64,000 bases of DNA from Agapetus fuscipes (Eukaryota > Arthropoda > Insecta > Trichoptera > Glossosomatidae): contig OX637342.1 in the NCBI GenBank assembly GCA_951799405.1, positions 15,113,298 to 15,177,297 of the forward strand, in the 5' to 3' direction. How positions within the stretch are numbered: the stretch's first letter is position 1; each line of letters opens with the position of its first letter. Shown here piece by piece: positions 10,511 to 21,949 of this stretch. Both the position numbers and the translations under genes were made by a program. The notes beneath the pieces are model-generated. The model was not told the origin of the DNA, searched no databases, and saw nothing but the letters and a program-made list of their open reading frames with translations.

Positions 10511-10762
10511 TATAGGTCAATATGCATCTGACCAACTATAAATAGAAAATGGTTCACTCTGCCAATGTCACCCCTGTTTCAGGGAAGGTCAGCAAAGAGT
10601 TGCAGGGTGTATGTTCATTTGAGATTTGGGTTTTTATGTTGTAGGTTCACACGCAGAATGTGCAAGTGTGAACTTATACGTGTCTGCTTGTGGGCATGCA
10701 CTTAATGTGAATTCCAAATGTAACAATTATATCCATGCAACTTAGAATAGATTAGATGAGTG
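10511..10762 (+). repeat. Repeat family A copy, head-to-tail with the previous one
   Basis: It starts at TATAGGTCAATATGCATCTGA, directly after the ATTAG tail of the preceding copy, and ends in TTAGAATAGATTAGATGAG. It lacks only the first few bases. Confidence 0.85.
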
Positions 10763-11036
10763 ACGTTACATAGCCGATTTTTTTATCTTAAATATAAATG
10801 GAGCACCGCAATCGATTTTCCCTATGCTTGGCTCTGCTGCTTAACAGTTGTACCTAGACCTTTTTTTTTAGAAAACGTGAAGATTAACCTAGAGATAAAT
10901 TGTGTGAAGCTTGATTCCGATTAGCACACTTTTTTTTTTTGATCCTGTTGTTTCCTCTTTTATCTGTAGAAAAAAATTGATACCACATGCCCAAATGGCG
11001 TAGTGAAACACGCCGGGTACTGCTAGTTATTATTAT
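10763..11036 (+). mobile_element. LINE 3' UTR fragment (Zenon/RTE-like)
   Basis: GGAGCACCGCAATCGATTTT and later CACGCCGGGTACTGCTAGTT, followed by ATTATTATA, are typical of the 3' ends of lepidopteran LINEs. A reverse relative is at 23806-24056. No coding part is present. Confidence 0.6.
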
Positions 11037-11425
11037 AAACGCCTCTTGACTTATAGATTGGCAGGAGGCTGACCCCTTATGCTGTATAAACCTGGTTAAC
11101 TTTTCAAAAAATAAATGTCAACATATTGTGTGTTTACAGATTATAGTGCCTCAAAATATACAATTATTATTTTGATTCCTTGACCTTAAAGGTTGGTTTC
11201 GTATGAAGCTGACCCCCTATTGTGTAAAAAAATTATTAACCTTTGCAAATGCTAATGTTTCAGGAAAAAGCAGAAGAAGTTACACGGCTTAATGTGAGGT
11301 TTGGTTCATTTTGTAAGTACACATGTAGCATTTGTAAGCGCGAACTTACACGTGTCTGCATGTAGACGTGCATTAAGAATGAGCCTTGAATATCAACCTA
11401 TCTTTACAACTTAGATTATAGATTA
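11037..11425 (+). repeat. Two decayed repeat family A copies
   Basis: A short head fragment (11040-11115) is followed by a longer copy (about 11177-11425) that ends in AACTTAGATTATAGATTA. Both are diverged. Confidence 0.7.
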
Positions 11426-12150
11426 ACATGGCAATTAAAACTAAATTAAAACAAAATATGTCATCATGTTTTCATTAATGAAATAACATTATTTTTATTG
11501 TATCTACGTCCACAAAATTATAAATTAATCCACAATTATGTATGTTTTATTTTCCCGTTTATTTATTAAACGCTCTATTCTTTTTAAACACCGTACCATT
11601 TGCTCCTGATTCAAATACCCCGCCAACCATTGTCACTTTCTCTTTCATAAAATTATTGAAGAAAAAAAAACCGCCGGCCAAAGTGAGGCGAAGGTCTCGG
11701 TTATAGTAATTCGTCTCCCCACTTTTCCAAAAAGCACACCACACCATACCAAGTTGAAGACCTGCCCACTCTTCGTGAAATATAAATACCAAATTTTGTG
11801 GTCCGCTCGACACCTGTGCGACTTATCTTCCTTACGTTTTAACTGTTAAGCAAAGTGTTTTGTAAAAAAAACGGATCAAAATTGAAACGTTCACTTGGTG
11901 CGTTGATCCAGTTTTGATTCATTATTTAGTTAAACGCTCTGTTTGAGTTAACCGTAAAGATTTGTACTGTTCCGAATGTTGAAATTTGGGCGGGCAGTTA
12001 ACATGGTTGTTGTACGAATATTTATAACGTGTTTTGTTTACGCAGAATTTTTATTTTAATGTCTCATAATTTACTGGAAATATGTTATGAAAGAGTTACG
12101 CACATTTTTTTAATGTATTGAATGATTGATTAATGGACTTCAAGCATTTT
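11426..12150. other. No gene seen
   Basis: AT-rich stretch. An 84-codon minus-strand ORF at 11559-11813 has a low-complexity FFFF run and no recognisable domain, so I do not call it. Confidence 0.5.
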
Positions 12151-12154
12151 TTAA

Positions 12155-12300
12155 TTTGGAACTTTTTTCTCGGCGAGTTAATGGGAGTGCCGTCTTTAGC
12201 AACCAATAAAAAATATTTGTGTGCCTCTTCCCTAGCAGCCCGACAGAAAGATGACACAATTTTGTATATATATTTATTCACGCGCGGACCTCATTATTAA
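12155..12300 (+). repeat. Dispersed repeat family C copy
   Basis: TTTTCTCGGCGAGTTAATGG, CGTCTTTAGCAACCAATAA, TTCCCTAGCAGCCCGA and CACGCGCGGACCTCATT are shared with 25430 and 43108. Confidence 0.5.
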
Positions 12301-12544
12301 TTTTTACATCAACGCGCGTCCGCGAAGACAACGAAAACCGCCACGGCGCTTTGAAAACTCGCCTTGAAGATGCTTTCTGCTCGTGAAAGCGAAACATTGG
12401 CAGATGTGGGAGCTGCGAGTGGAACATGGCCAAACCCGAAAGAACACACAAGTGATTTATTTATTACTCATTATTAATGTTCAACGAGTATAGAAAATTT
12501 ACTTCTATACAATGAGGATAACCTTTAGTTTGTCAGTACATGAA

Positions 12545-12755
12545 ATAGATCATGCCCTCGCATGTAGTCGGCAGGACATACAACCTGTAGCCCTCCAACA
12601 GGGTGGGACTGTCAATTAAGCCCTTGATGACGCTATGAGAGAGCACCATAAGTGACCTGTTGCGCCTCGTTTCCAGGTTTCTGAAGCCAGTCTCCCGAAG
12701 TAGCTCTTCATGATGCATGAATTGTGGATAACTTCCACGCAGCCTCACTAGGAGA
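12545..12755 (-). pseudogene. LINE reverse transcriptase C-terminal remnant
   Basis: The minus-strand frame contains LETRRNRSLMVLSHSVIKGL followed by IDSP-LL. This is the 'R..ad...lykIinGliDcp.LL' block near the C-terminus of many arthropod LINE ORF2 proteins. No RT core is visible nearby. Confidence 0.6.
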
Positions 12756-12956
12756 TACCTGAGAATTTTTTTCGAACTTATTCAAACATATCTATGGAAT
12801 TATGGATATTTGTCTTATCAATAATATGGATTAAATGAGTATTGAAAAATAGAGATTAAGGTGATTTTCGAAAACTGAACCTTTTTACATTCCCCTCTTC
12901 TTCTTCAATTCAAATACATGACACGATATTTGGTTTAAAAGTAAAGATAAAACAGT

Positions 12957-13250
12957 AGCTCAGTGGTAACACTGCGGACTCTGAATGGCAAGGTTGTGGG
13001 TTCGAATTTCGGCGGAGCACAAAAAATATACCATTTATATTTTTAAATTTGCTCTTGCCTGGGTTGAAAAAATCATAAACCTATACCAATGTCCGGTCAC
13101 CAAAGGTCCATCCAGCCTTACAGCAACTTGCTTGAGTATTGGCGCTTTGTAGCGACGACCAAGCTCGTACACCTCTGCGGCACTACAACAAGTGTCATAG
13201 ACCCCTAGAGTCTCTAGAATCTAGGGATTCTCCCTTAAAAAACCATATAT
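12957..13250 (+). repeat. SINE-2 copy (tRNA-derived head)
   Basis: Head GTAGCTCAGTGGTAACACTG (A box), then GTGGGTTCGAATTTC (B box). The body has TTTGCTCTTGCCTGGGTTGA and ACCAAAGGTCCATCCAGCC. Its 3' end carries GACCAAGCTCGTACACCTC, as at 40977-41278, which marks a subfamily. Confidence 0.85.
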
Positions 13251-13561
13251 GAGTAAGAAATACTTAAGTTTTAATAAAATTATAATCGTTTTAAAGTTTT
13301 AGCTGCCTGGGAACACTTATTAAGTGATTAAGCTGATATTATAATCTTGCAATGTAATTTATTTCTTTAAATGCAACACCAATAAATTATAGTGTAAAAA
13401 TGTTGATTAAATGTTAACACACACGTCGGCATTCGTGTTAAATATGGAAGCGTTTGTGCGAGCAATGTCGGAACGAGAATGCTTGAAGCGCATTGTGAAA
13501 TAGGGTGTTGATAAAGTCAGAAAGCAGTCATTTACAATAATCCAACTGATAGGAATTACGT

Positions 13562-13684
13562 CTATAATAATCTATAATCTAAGCTGCAAGGATATGTTAA
13601 CATTTAAAGCTCTCAAATGCAAAACAAACACGTTTACAAATGCTGAATGTGCAGTTACAAATAAAATCCAAACCTCATTTAAGT
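13562..13684 (-). repeat. Repeat family A fragment
   Basis: This is the 3' half in reverse: the tail reads TCTATAATCTAAGCTGCAAGG, followed by a body with AAATGCTGAATGTGCAGTTAC. Confidence 0.75.
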
Positions 13685-13885
13685 ATAAAAATAGAACAAA
13701 ACCTTAAAAACAAATCCATACAAAGAAAGTCAATACTTTCTTATACAAAAAATGTAACAAATGAATAAGCTAACATTACAAATCAACATTGCAGATTAGC
13801 CTCTAATTCTTCCTGTCTTTACCAGGCACGTATTTATCAGAAAAAATATATCTCTCTTCTGATTTGTAAAACTATTATCTATCAC

Positions 13886-14096
13886 TCCTTAACTTATAGG
13901 TTGATATGAGACTGACCACCCATACTGAAAAAAATGGTTCACTTTGCCAATGTCACCTCTTTTTCAGGAAAGGTCAGAAAAATTTGCAGGCCCTATATTC
14001 ATTTGAGGTTTGTATTTTAATTTGTAAGTACACATGCAGCATTTGTAAGAGGGAACTTACACGTATATATTTGTGGACATGCTAATCTAATCTAAA
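13886..14096 (+). repeat. Repeat family A copy
   Basis: It runs from TCCTTAACTTATAGGTTGATA to the shared ATTAG-type tail. It meets an inverted copy tail to tail at about 14085-14096. Confidence 0.8.
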
Positions 14097-14334
14097 ATGC
14101 AAATATATGTAACATTGGAGATTCACACTACATGCATTCTCACAAGCATACACGTACAAGTTTGCGCTTGCGCATGCCGCATGTGAACCTACAACATAAA
14201 AACCAAATCTCAAATAGACATACACCCTGCAAGTCCTGCCAACCTTCCCTGAAACAGGGGTGACATTGGCAAAGTGAACCATCTTTTACAGCATGGGTGG
14301 TCAGCCTCATAACAACCTGTAAGTCAAGGAATTG
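14083..14334 (-). repeat. Repeat family A copy, tail-to-tail with the previous one
   Basis: Full reverse copy ending in CAACCTGTAAGTCAAGGAA. The two copies share their short TTAGA tract. Confidence 0.85.
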
Positions 14335-14343
14335 CATTGCATT

Positions 14344-14391
14344 AAAGGAGGCGCGCCCCCCCGTTTGTAAACCGCTGCCCTAAAGCGTAAT
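14344..14391 (-). mobile_element. hAT-like terminal repeat remnant
   Basis: TAGGGCAGCGGTTTACAAACG on the minus strand, followed by a G run, resembles common hAT ends. No partner end was found. Confidence 0.35.
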
Positions 14392-16080
14392 CTTAATTAG
14401 AGGTCTTGTTGTAATCAGTTTCCAGGCAGACGTCAACAAGATCCGTCAAATATATTTTTATTGTCTCTTTATTGAAGTATAACGCTGATATATTTAATCT
14501 CATTTTTCTTTGAATACATACACATTCGATGGCAGATGTATTATAAGAATTAATATTTGATTTTGTTTGCTTTGAGTGTTTCAATTTGATATTTACAAAA
14601 AAACTTCGAATCTTTTTGTTATTGCACTTTTTATCACACATTGTTGATCTTCACCTTAAATTCTACCGCTTGTAGTACATATTTGGTACATACGAGTATC
14701 TTAAACTATTAGAGTGATTTTCTTAGCTACAATGTATTTTTATCGTCAACCTCATACTAACCTTTTAGTCAAGAAGCTAAAATTACATAATTCTACACTA
14801 TTACCTACGAGACAAATTAAAATAGATTACATATCTCGTTTGCTTGCGTTCAATACTCAAGTAAAAAGTTAGCGTATCAAAAAAAATGTGTGCAAGCCTA
14901 AACTCTCAAAAAGCTCTGTTTTAGTTACCATGTATTTTTTGTAAGCGCTCTAATTAAGTTTGAACGTAGATTTGTATACTTGGCGTACATTTCATATGAG
15001 GACAGTAGATTTAAGTAATGGATTCATTCTCTATAGTGGGTGCGGTCTACATACATTTCGCAAAGTCTATCAAAGCGCAAGATATAATGGTTTTCTTCTA
15101 AGTTATACGGCAGAAACTATCTAGGCTGGTCTACGTACGATTCTAAAAGAAGGTACTTATTAATTTTGCTTTTAGTTATTAAAATAATAATTGATACGTT
15201 TTATGAGGCCCTATTTTACTCAAGAACGAGAATTAAATGGGTTGAAATTTTGAAAATAAACTTGTAGTTAAAGTCAAATTTAAACTGGAGTGGCGGTCGT
15301 TTGACATATTTATATGTGATAATAAAGTTATGCAATCACTTATGTTGCAGTTTTGTGACCAGAAACGCCCGAATTATTTATATTTAACTTAGCGACTTTA
15401 TGGTAAACGAAAATGACAAAATTATGGCAACCTTTTATGTGGACTATTATCAGTTTAAAGTTACGTAAATTAACGTTGAAACAACACAAACTGAGTATGG
15501 AAGTAATCGAATATTTTTTTTGTGGGTATGAGATGGCACCTCCACAATTTGTTTATTTATGTATTATTTTAAATAGTAAGAAAAAAAATATTTTTAAAAA
15601 AGAACACAGTTTGAAGAATTAAAAAAACAATCCGTAAGTTACTGAAATGTGATTCTACTGAAAAGACTTCAACGGTAGAGTACCATTTTAAAACTTGTAG
15701 CGGGTTTGAATGTTTCTCATACATCATATTGTTACGATTTTTAGTTCGGATATGTTTGAAATAAAACACTACTCTTCTTTTTACTTATTTATTTTCCACG
15801 TTTATATTTATTTTTACAAAGACACTCTCAATTATTCCATTACACTGGTTTTAGTTCACTGGTCGAATTTGTTCGATGTATTGGTGAAGCTCGCAGATGA
15901 CTGACTCACTAGTCCAAGCAACGTGCACCCTTTTTATACTAAGAAGATGGAACTGTTGAGAACACATTTTTGCTAGACTGTTCTCGAAGCACATACATAA
16001 TTAAAGTAATCTAGTGACTTCTCTATTTACACACAATTATCAATCCTACCCACCAATACAATAAATAATTCATATAACTT
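14392..16080. other. AT-rich stretch without a supported gene
   Basis: It holds a short family A head fragment (about 14743-14775, minus). Small ORFs at 14393-14641, 15413-15622, 15569-15769 and 15710-15904 overlap each other on both strands and show no domain or splice evidence. Confidence 0.5.
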
Positions 16081-16084
16081 ATAC

Positions 16085-16372
16085 TGTAACGAGATGAGTT
16101 TGTTTGTTATTGTAACGAGATGAGTTTGTTTGTTTGGTAGAATGGAACATTGTATTTAAATTTGAATGGAAAAAGGAAAACAAAAGAATGCAGAAAGAGG
16201 GAAGAAGCTTGCCTGGCGTGAGAGCCACAAGCATGTGTAATTAAGAATAATTAATATTATTGTGCTGTGGTTTATTGTCTATACATTGTGAAAGGAATAA
16301 AAGTAAACATATTAAAGTGGCTGTTACATTATTAATTGTGTCAATCAGCAGGACAGAGGAAAAACCCTCACA
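16085..16372 (+). mobile_element. Solo LTR (Ty3/gypsy-like), flanked by ATAC
   Basis: It starts TGTAACGAGATGAG and ends ACCCTCACA. ATAC lies on both sides (16081-16084 and 16373-16376), as a 4-bp target duplication. The first 26 bases are repeated in tandem (16085-16110, 16111-16136). It is homologous to the LTR at 37191-37628, which is followed by a primer-binding site. No internal region remains. Confidence 0.85.
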
Positions 16373-16561
16373 ATACTTATACATATTTTAATATTTACAT
16401 TACCTATTTACATAACAATATTACCATTTTTTGAAGTATTATTACCACTTATACAAAAAAAGGGAAAAAATTATTATTTCCTAAAAATGAATGATGTAAA
16501 TGTTTATGTCTTGAAACTTTTTTATTTATTTGTGCTTTAATTTTTTTTTCTGTATCTACTC

Positions 16562-16820
16562 GTTATCTATAATCTATAATCTATAATCTAAGTTGCAAGG
16601 ATATATTCATTTAAAGCTCTCAGATGTATGCCCACAAACCAACAAGTGTAGTTCGCGCTTACAAATGCTGAATGTGTACTTACAAATAAAATCCAAACCT
16701 CAAATGAACATTAGCCCCACAACTTTTGCCGACCTTCCCTGAAACAGGGGTGACATTGGCAAAGTGAACCATTTTTTACAGTATGGGTGGTCAGCCTCAT
16801 ACCAACCTATAAGTCAAGGA
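16562..16820 (-). repeat. Repeat family A copy
   Basis: Full-length reverse copy with a TATAATCTATAATCTAAG tail at the left and TCAAGGAA at the right. Confidence 0.9.
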
Positions 16821-16964
16821 ATTATAGTTATCATTATAATATTCTACTTATTTTCTATAAAATATAGTCTGTCCATGAACTCAAGCATTATTGTATTGCT
16901 GACAACAAACAGAAGAATTAGTTCGATGGAACTTTATTTTATTGTGACTGACATGAAGGTACTA

Positions 16965-17221
16965 ATCTAATCTAATCTAATCTAAGTTGCAAAGATATGT
17001 TACATTGGAGATTCACATTACATGCATTCTCACAACCAGACACGTACAAGTTCGCGCTTGCACATGCCCCATGTGAACCTACAACATAAAAACCAAATCT
17101 CAAATGGACATACACCCTGCAACTCTTGCCGTCCTTCCCTGAGACAGGGGTGACATTGGCAAAGTGAACCATTTTTTACAGCATGGGTGGTCAGCCGCAT
17201 ACCAACCTATAAGTCAAGGAA
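16965..17221 (-). repeat. Repeat family A copy
   Basis: Full-length reverse copy with a four-unit CTAAT tail at the left. It is very close to the copy at 40385-40632. Confidence 0.9.
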
Positions 17222-17394
17222 CGCAAAGAGCTATTTTATAACTATTTCATACAAACTGTGTGCAATTAAGTACTTTGTTTTTACCCATGGGAAAATAGTT
17301 CTACTTTAAATGCTGACATAATAATGACCACCTTGGTTACTTAAGCACACATATTATATATTGCTCTACTTAATAATTGGCTAGTCCATACAAA

Positions 17395-17692
17395 GTTAAC
17401 GCAACTAAGCTAAGCATACAGCGTAACTTTTTGCCGCATTTTCCCAGGAAGGGTCACACGTGGCGACTAAAACTATTTATTCTTACAGGAAAGGGGGCCG
17501 GTCTTACGCCAACCACTTCAATTAAAGTGGAAGTTTCCTAGCTCCCGAGAGGGCTGGTACTTATTTCTTGTGAAAGGTGAGTAAACTTCACCGGTTAATT
17601 TTTGGGTTTGAAATAAACACCGAAACGGTTAATCATCAAACCCTTGTACTCGGCATAGAATACCAGCATTCTACCAACTGAACTATCGAGAG
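17395..17692 (-). repeat. SINE-1 copy
   Basis: On the minus strand the head CTCGATAGTTCAGTTGGTAG starts near 17692. The body has GGTGTTTATTTCAAACCC, and the 3' part reaches GCTTAGCTTAGTTGC. The B box is damaged. Confidence 0.85.
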
Positions 17693-17696
17693 TCCA

Positions 17697-17912
17697 TCCA
17701 GTTTCAGTGTTTATTCCAAGACCAGAATAAATGTCGGCAAGGTTTACTCAGTCTTCACAAAAAATGAAAACCAGACCCTGAGAAGAATCCCCCATTTCAA
17801 CTGAAGTGACGCCAGCTCTCTTACCCATAAAAATAAATAGGTCCTGAATTGCCACATGTGATCTCTTCGGGAATAGCACAGGCAAAGAGTTACTCTTTAT
17901 GTGTAGTTTATT
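17697..17912 (+). repeat. SINE-1 copy without head, inverted relative to its neighbour
   Basis: It starts at GTTTCAGTGTTTATTCC and runs to TATGTGTAGTTTA. Together with 17395-17692 it forms an inverted SINE pair. Confidence 0.8.
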
Positions 17913-18021
17913 TGCATTTTTGCATCAAAATCACTTTCGCATCGTTGTTCGCGCTGTTATGGTTCTTTGACATTCCCATCTCTCAATACTCATACAATTT
18001 ATTAAAAATAAACTACCAGTG

Positions 18022-18251
18022 CCCTTAGTACAAGTTGCAAAACTTGAGTAATGTATAGTTTACGGCAATTATTAAAGAGTGATTTCCCCCAAAATCTGCC
18101 GTTTTTATTTGTTTGAACTTGATTTTCTTCATCACTGTAACTCTTTTGCTAAGACCACAAAGTATGAAAAACAAAAACGGCAGATTTTGGGAGAAATCAC
18201 GCTTTAATATTTTCCGTAAATTTTACTTTTCTCAAGTTTTGCAACTCGTAC
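18022..18251. mobile_element. Foldback element (family F), ~230 bp
   Basis: Left arm TTAGTACAAGTTGCAAAACT... pairs with right arm ...AGTTTTGCAACTCGTAC. The inner arms carry AAAATCTGCCGTTTTT and AAAACGGCAGATTTTG. Arms are about 100 bp and imperfect. Relatives are at 24335-25037 and 50626-50859. Confidence 0.85.
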
Positions 18252-19280
18252 AATAAGTTTGTTCCTTTAATGCAGTAAAATATAACATGTCAAAGCTTTT
18301 GTTAAATCCGTACACCCTATGCGTTTAATCAGAGAAAATAAAAATAAATCTCTTGTCAATTGACAAAAGTAGAGCGATGTTTCAATACATGAATTTAATT
18401 GACATGTTACACAAAACATTAGAGGCATTTCATCATAAACAAATTGGCAATAAATAAACCAAAAAATGAATAATTTACAAGAGTTTGATTGCAATTTAAA
18501 AAAAAAACGGATTTCATAATTGCGTCGTATCCGAGTCGCGCGACGTGAAAAGTGTCCACTGCGCAGGTCAGGCAAATGATCGATGGCGGATACATTTGAA
18601 TATCATCAGCGCTCTGATCTCGCATGTGGTCTAAGAAAATGGATCAGAAACAGATGCAAAATCCGCGTATCAGATGTGGTCAATCCTGAATGTGTTAATT
18701 TTTTTTATAAATTATCCATATTCATGTTTAAACTTGTTTGTGCCTTAATTTTTAGACAGAATATAACGGCACAGTGACGAAACGACACATGACATAACAA
18801 CAAATGTCAGAACATCACATGATAAAACATCACTATGAAAAAACAACACAAGGACAACACATTACATACTATAAGCGGCGCATGAAAAAGCATCACATGA
18901 CAAAACATCACAAACATCACAAACAACGCAAACATTTTTTCTGCCTATTACGAGTCCTTGACTTATTGGTTAGCGTGGGGATACTTACCTCACCAATAAA
19001 AAAATATGCAAACTATACCATTGCCACCTCTAGTTGTAGGTGTGTATCAGTGGCGAAGGGTGCCATACAAGCCGATTCCCATCGGTTTCCCGTTTAAAAT
19101 GAGGCAAAAATGATAATAAAGTAGACTGCATGGTTTCAATGGGGAAAAAATACGTATTGTTTCTTGGGTTTTAAATGTATTTTTTTACTACTTTGTTGCA
19201 TCATTTTAAAAGGGAAGCCGATGGGAACCGCCTTGTATGGCACCCTTCGCCACTGGTGTGTATAGAATCTGCTGAGCTGT
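18252..19280. other. No gene supported
   Basis: It includes a local CATCACA/AAACATCAC-rich stretch (about 18785-18930). An inverted repeat of about 55 bases has arms at 19035-19095 (CAGTGGCGAAGGGTGCCATA) and 19205-19256, which may be the ends of a small MITE. Confidence 0.45.
19035..19256. mobile_element. Probable small MITE with inverted ends
   Basis: CAGTGGCGAAGGGTGCCATACA at the left mirrors TGTATGGCACCCTTCGCCACTG at the right, and GCCGATTCCCATCGG mirrors CCGATGGGAACCGCC. TGTGTAT precedes the left end and follows the right end (TGTGTATAG), a possible target duplication of about 7-8 bp, which suggests hAT. Confidence 0.65.
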
Positions 19281-19540
19281 TTGGTCGATAGCTCATTGGA
19301 TAGAGCCCCTGCGTTCCATATCAGAGAGCAAGGGTTTGATCTCCACCAAGGGTGTTAGAAAGGATTACCCGTTTCAATGTGACAATTAAAATATCAAAAA
19401 ATTGCCCCCTCTTCAATTGAGGTAAGGCCGGCCCCCTTTATTAAATAGGTTCCACACACTACAAACGACGTGTGGCGTGTGAGACCACTTTGTGGATCAC
19501 GAGGTAAAAAATTGCACTATATGTGCAGCTTAGTTGCCAT
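19281..19540 (+). repeat. SINE-1 copy
   Basis: Head TTGGTCGATAGCTCATTGG with B-box AGGGTTTGATCTCC. The body is diverged and contains TAAGGCCGGCCCCC. Its 3' end is cut near 19540 by the following LINE. Confidence 0.75.
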
Positions 19541-19557
19541 TTTTCATTTTATTATAT

Positions 19558-20610
19558 ATTGAGTTTAAGGGTGTAAGGCAAGGATGTGTGATGAGCCCAT
19601 GGCTATTTAACATAGTCATGGACAAGTGTGTTCGAGATGCTAGACTTGATGATTGTGGATTAATGATAGGAGAGAGCAAAGTGAGTGTTCTGCTGTATGC
19701 GGATGATGCTGTTCTTGTATCGGACTCAGCAGTAGAATTGCAAACGATGCTCTCTAGATTGAACGAAGCTCTGCTAGGTAATTATTTGAAATTGAATGCA
19801 AGTAAGACGAAAGTTTTGATTTTTGAAAGAAATGAAGAAAATACGAACTACGAATTTAGAATAAACGGAATGAATGTTGATGTGGTAAATGAGTTTGTAT
19901 ACTTGGGAAGTAAGTTTGAGAAAGATGGAAGAATGACAGGTGAACTTGAAAGAAGAGTAATGAAGGGCAGGTGTGTACTGGGTGCCACAGCTTGTATCGC
20001 CAAAAATCAAAACATATCTAAAAATGCTCGATTGGCGGTACGCAGTGGCATACTTTTACCCACCTTGATGTATGGAAGCGAGGCCTGGACGGTGAATGAA
20101 AGTGAAATTAGTAAAGTCCATACTGTTGAAATGGACTTTCTAAGAAGTATGATTGGGAAAAAACGGAGTGACAGGGTGAGGAATGATTTTGTAAGAAAAG
20201 AATGTGGTGCAAAAGAAAGTGTGAAAGTGAAGATTAAAAGAAGTTTGTTAAGATGGTTTGGGCATATGGAGAGAATGAATGAGGAAAAACTGACGAAGAA
20301 AGTATATGTTGGTAGAATAGATGGATGTCGTGGTAGAGGAAGACCGAGAAAGGTATGGATGGACCAAATATCCGAAATTGCGAATGAATGGAATATCCAG
20401 AGTCATAATAAAAGAAGAGCTTGTATGAAGAAGGTTGTGACTCTGGAGGAAATGAAAGAAGTATGCAAGGATAGAAAGAAATGGCGGTTGATCTGTGATG
20501 TTGGCGGCTAGGGTTTGTTAAAGTGAAATTGGTTTTATGATTTAGTTTTTTATATCCATGTATATATTGTTATTTTTATTCTTTGATTTAAAAAATGTAA
20601 TTTGTCATGT
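19558..20610 (+). mobile_element. LINE 3' part with intact RT C-terminal ORF
   Basis: The frame from about 19558 to the stop at 20511 begins with GVRQGCVMSPWLFNIVMD, has LLYADDAVLVS, then LMYGSEAWTV and SLLRWFGHMERM, and ends in WRLICDVGG. This is the second half of a LINE reverse transcriptase with its C-terminal tail, including the RGRGRPRKVWMDQ box. The ORF could start at 19534, but the first residues come from unrelated sequence. The 5' part is truncated, and the 3' UTR reaches about 20607, where family A begins. The same family gives decayed fragments at 21950, 45240 and 62930. Confidence 0.9.
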
Positions 20611-20868
20611 ATGCTCCTTGACTTATAGGTTGTTATGCGGCTGACCACCCATAATATAAAAATTGGTTCACTTTGCCAATATCACCCCTGTTTCAGGGAA
20701 GGACGGCAAGAGTTGCAAGGCTTATGTTCATTTGAGATTGGGTTTTTATATTGTAGGTCCACATGCGGCATGTGTTAGCGCGAAATTATACATATCTGCT
20801 TGTGGGAATGCATTTAGTATAAATCTTAAATGATATATATCTTTGCAGCTTAGATTAGATTAGATTAG
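20608..20868 (+). repeat. Repeat family A copy, young
   Basis: Near-identical to 10252-10510 (one substitution by eye), with three ATTAG units at the tail. Confidence 0.92.
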
Positions 20869-21297
20869 AGTTGAAGTTGACAACGTATGGATTGATCTTT
20901 TAAGCCCACATTTAGTTGATATCAACTCAAATGTCGCATAATGCTTATAGGTTGTTCTTGATTCCGATCTTTGTCGGCAATTTCTTGAGTAACCTACAAA
21001 TGGAGCATTATACGGACAATATTGATGAAAAATAATCACTAACTCGTACGGTGGGCAATTATGTAATATGCGCACGCAAGAAATTAGAAATCAATGAAAA
21101 TTATGATGTATTTTAATTGTTTTATTATTCCATCTTTATAAAAATTTACATAACATCTGGTAACTTCATTTTTTAAACATACATAGAAGTATTGTGATAT
21201 CTAAGTCAAGTGTGATTGGAAATAATGTTTTATGGACACTTAAAAAACAGTTTTTTTTTGTATTGGTAATTTATAATTTGATAAGTACGCACAGTTT
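20869..21297. other. No gene seen
   Basis: AT-rich. A 71-codon minus ORF (20860-21075) starts in the family A tail and has no recognisable domain. Confidence 0.5.
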
Positions 21298-21594
21298 CTA
21301 GTTGCTATGCAACGCAGCAGGATAACATTCAATCGGGATCGCATGTGGCGATTGGGACCTATTTATGTTTACGGGTAAGGAGGGCGGCCTTACGCTAACT
21401 ATTTCAGTTGAAGCGAGGGTTTCCCAGCTCTATTTCTCATTTCTTGTAAAGGCTTAGTGAACTTTGCCGGTATTTTATCTTGGGCTTGAAATAAACACCG
21501 CAACGACACATAATTTCTGATACCTTCGGTGGGATTCGAACCCGAGCTCTCGGCGTAAAATGTAAGCACTCTATCAACTGAGCTATCGACCGGA
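21298..21594 (-). repeat. SINE-1 copy
   Basis: On the minus strand the head is TCCGGTCGATAGCTCAGTTG and the B box is GGGTTCGAATCCC. The body is complete to near TGCGATCCCG. Confidence 0.9.
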
Positions 21595-21949
21595 CTCGAT
21601 TTAGTTTAATTTGAGTCACATAGATTTATGCATAATTTTATTTTATTTTTTGATTATTTATAACCATTCATTTCATTTGCGATTTTTTTTAATGCACGTA
21701 ATCATTTTTAGGAATGTGAATGCATTTAAATTTAACAACGCATTTCCTTTGAGTCAGATAACGAATGTTTGATCGACTTCACACAAACGTGTTTTGGTTA
21801 ATTGGAACCAGTGAAAGATTCATTTGATTGACAAGGTTAACATCTCAAAGTTTGGGCTATTATAGATTTGGTGATACAGTCATCGCTTTTACTGATTGTG
21901 GTCTAATGGTTAACGCCACTGACTCTATTCTGAGTCAACGTATATACTG

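Noticed and set aside
14082..17172. Recurrent small ORFs starting MVHFANVTPVSGK (also at 34607, 40383 and 44187)
   Set aside because: They look like a conserved protein family but are simply family A repeat copies read in the same frame; truncated copies and frameshifts are frequent.
21437..21619. 60-codon ORF starting MTQIKLNRVRSIAQLIECL
   Set aside because: It is the tRNA-like head and body of SINE-1 read through.
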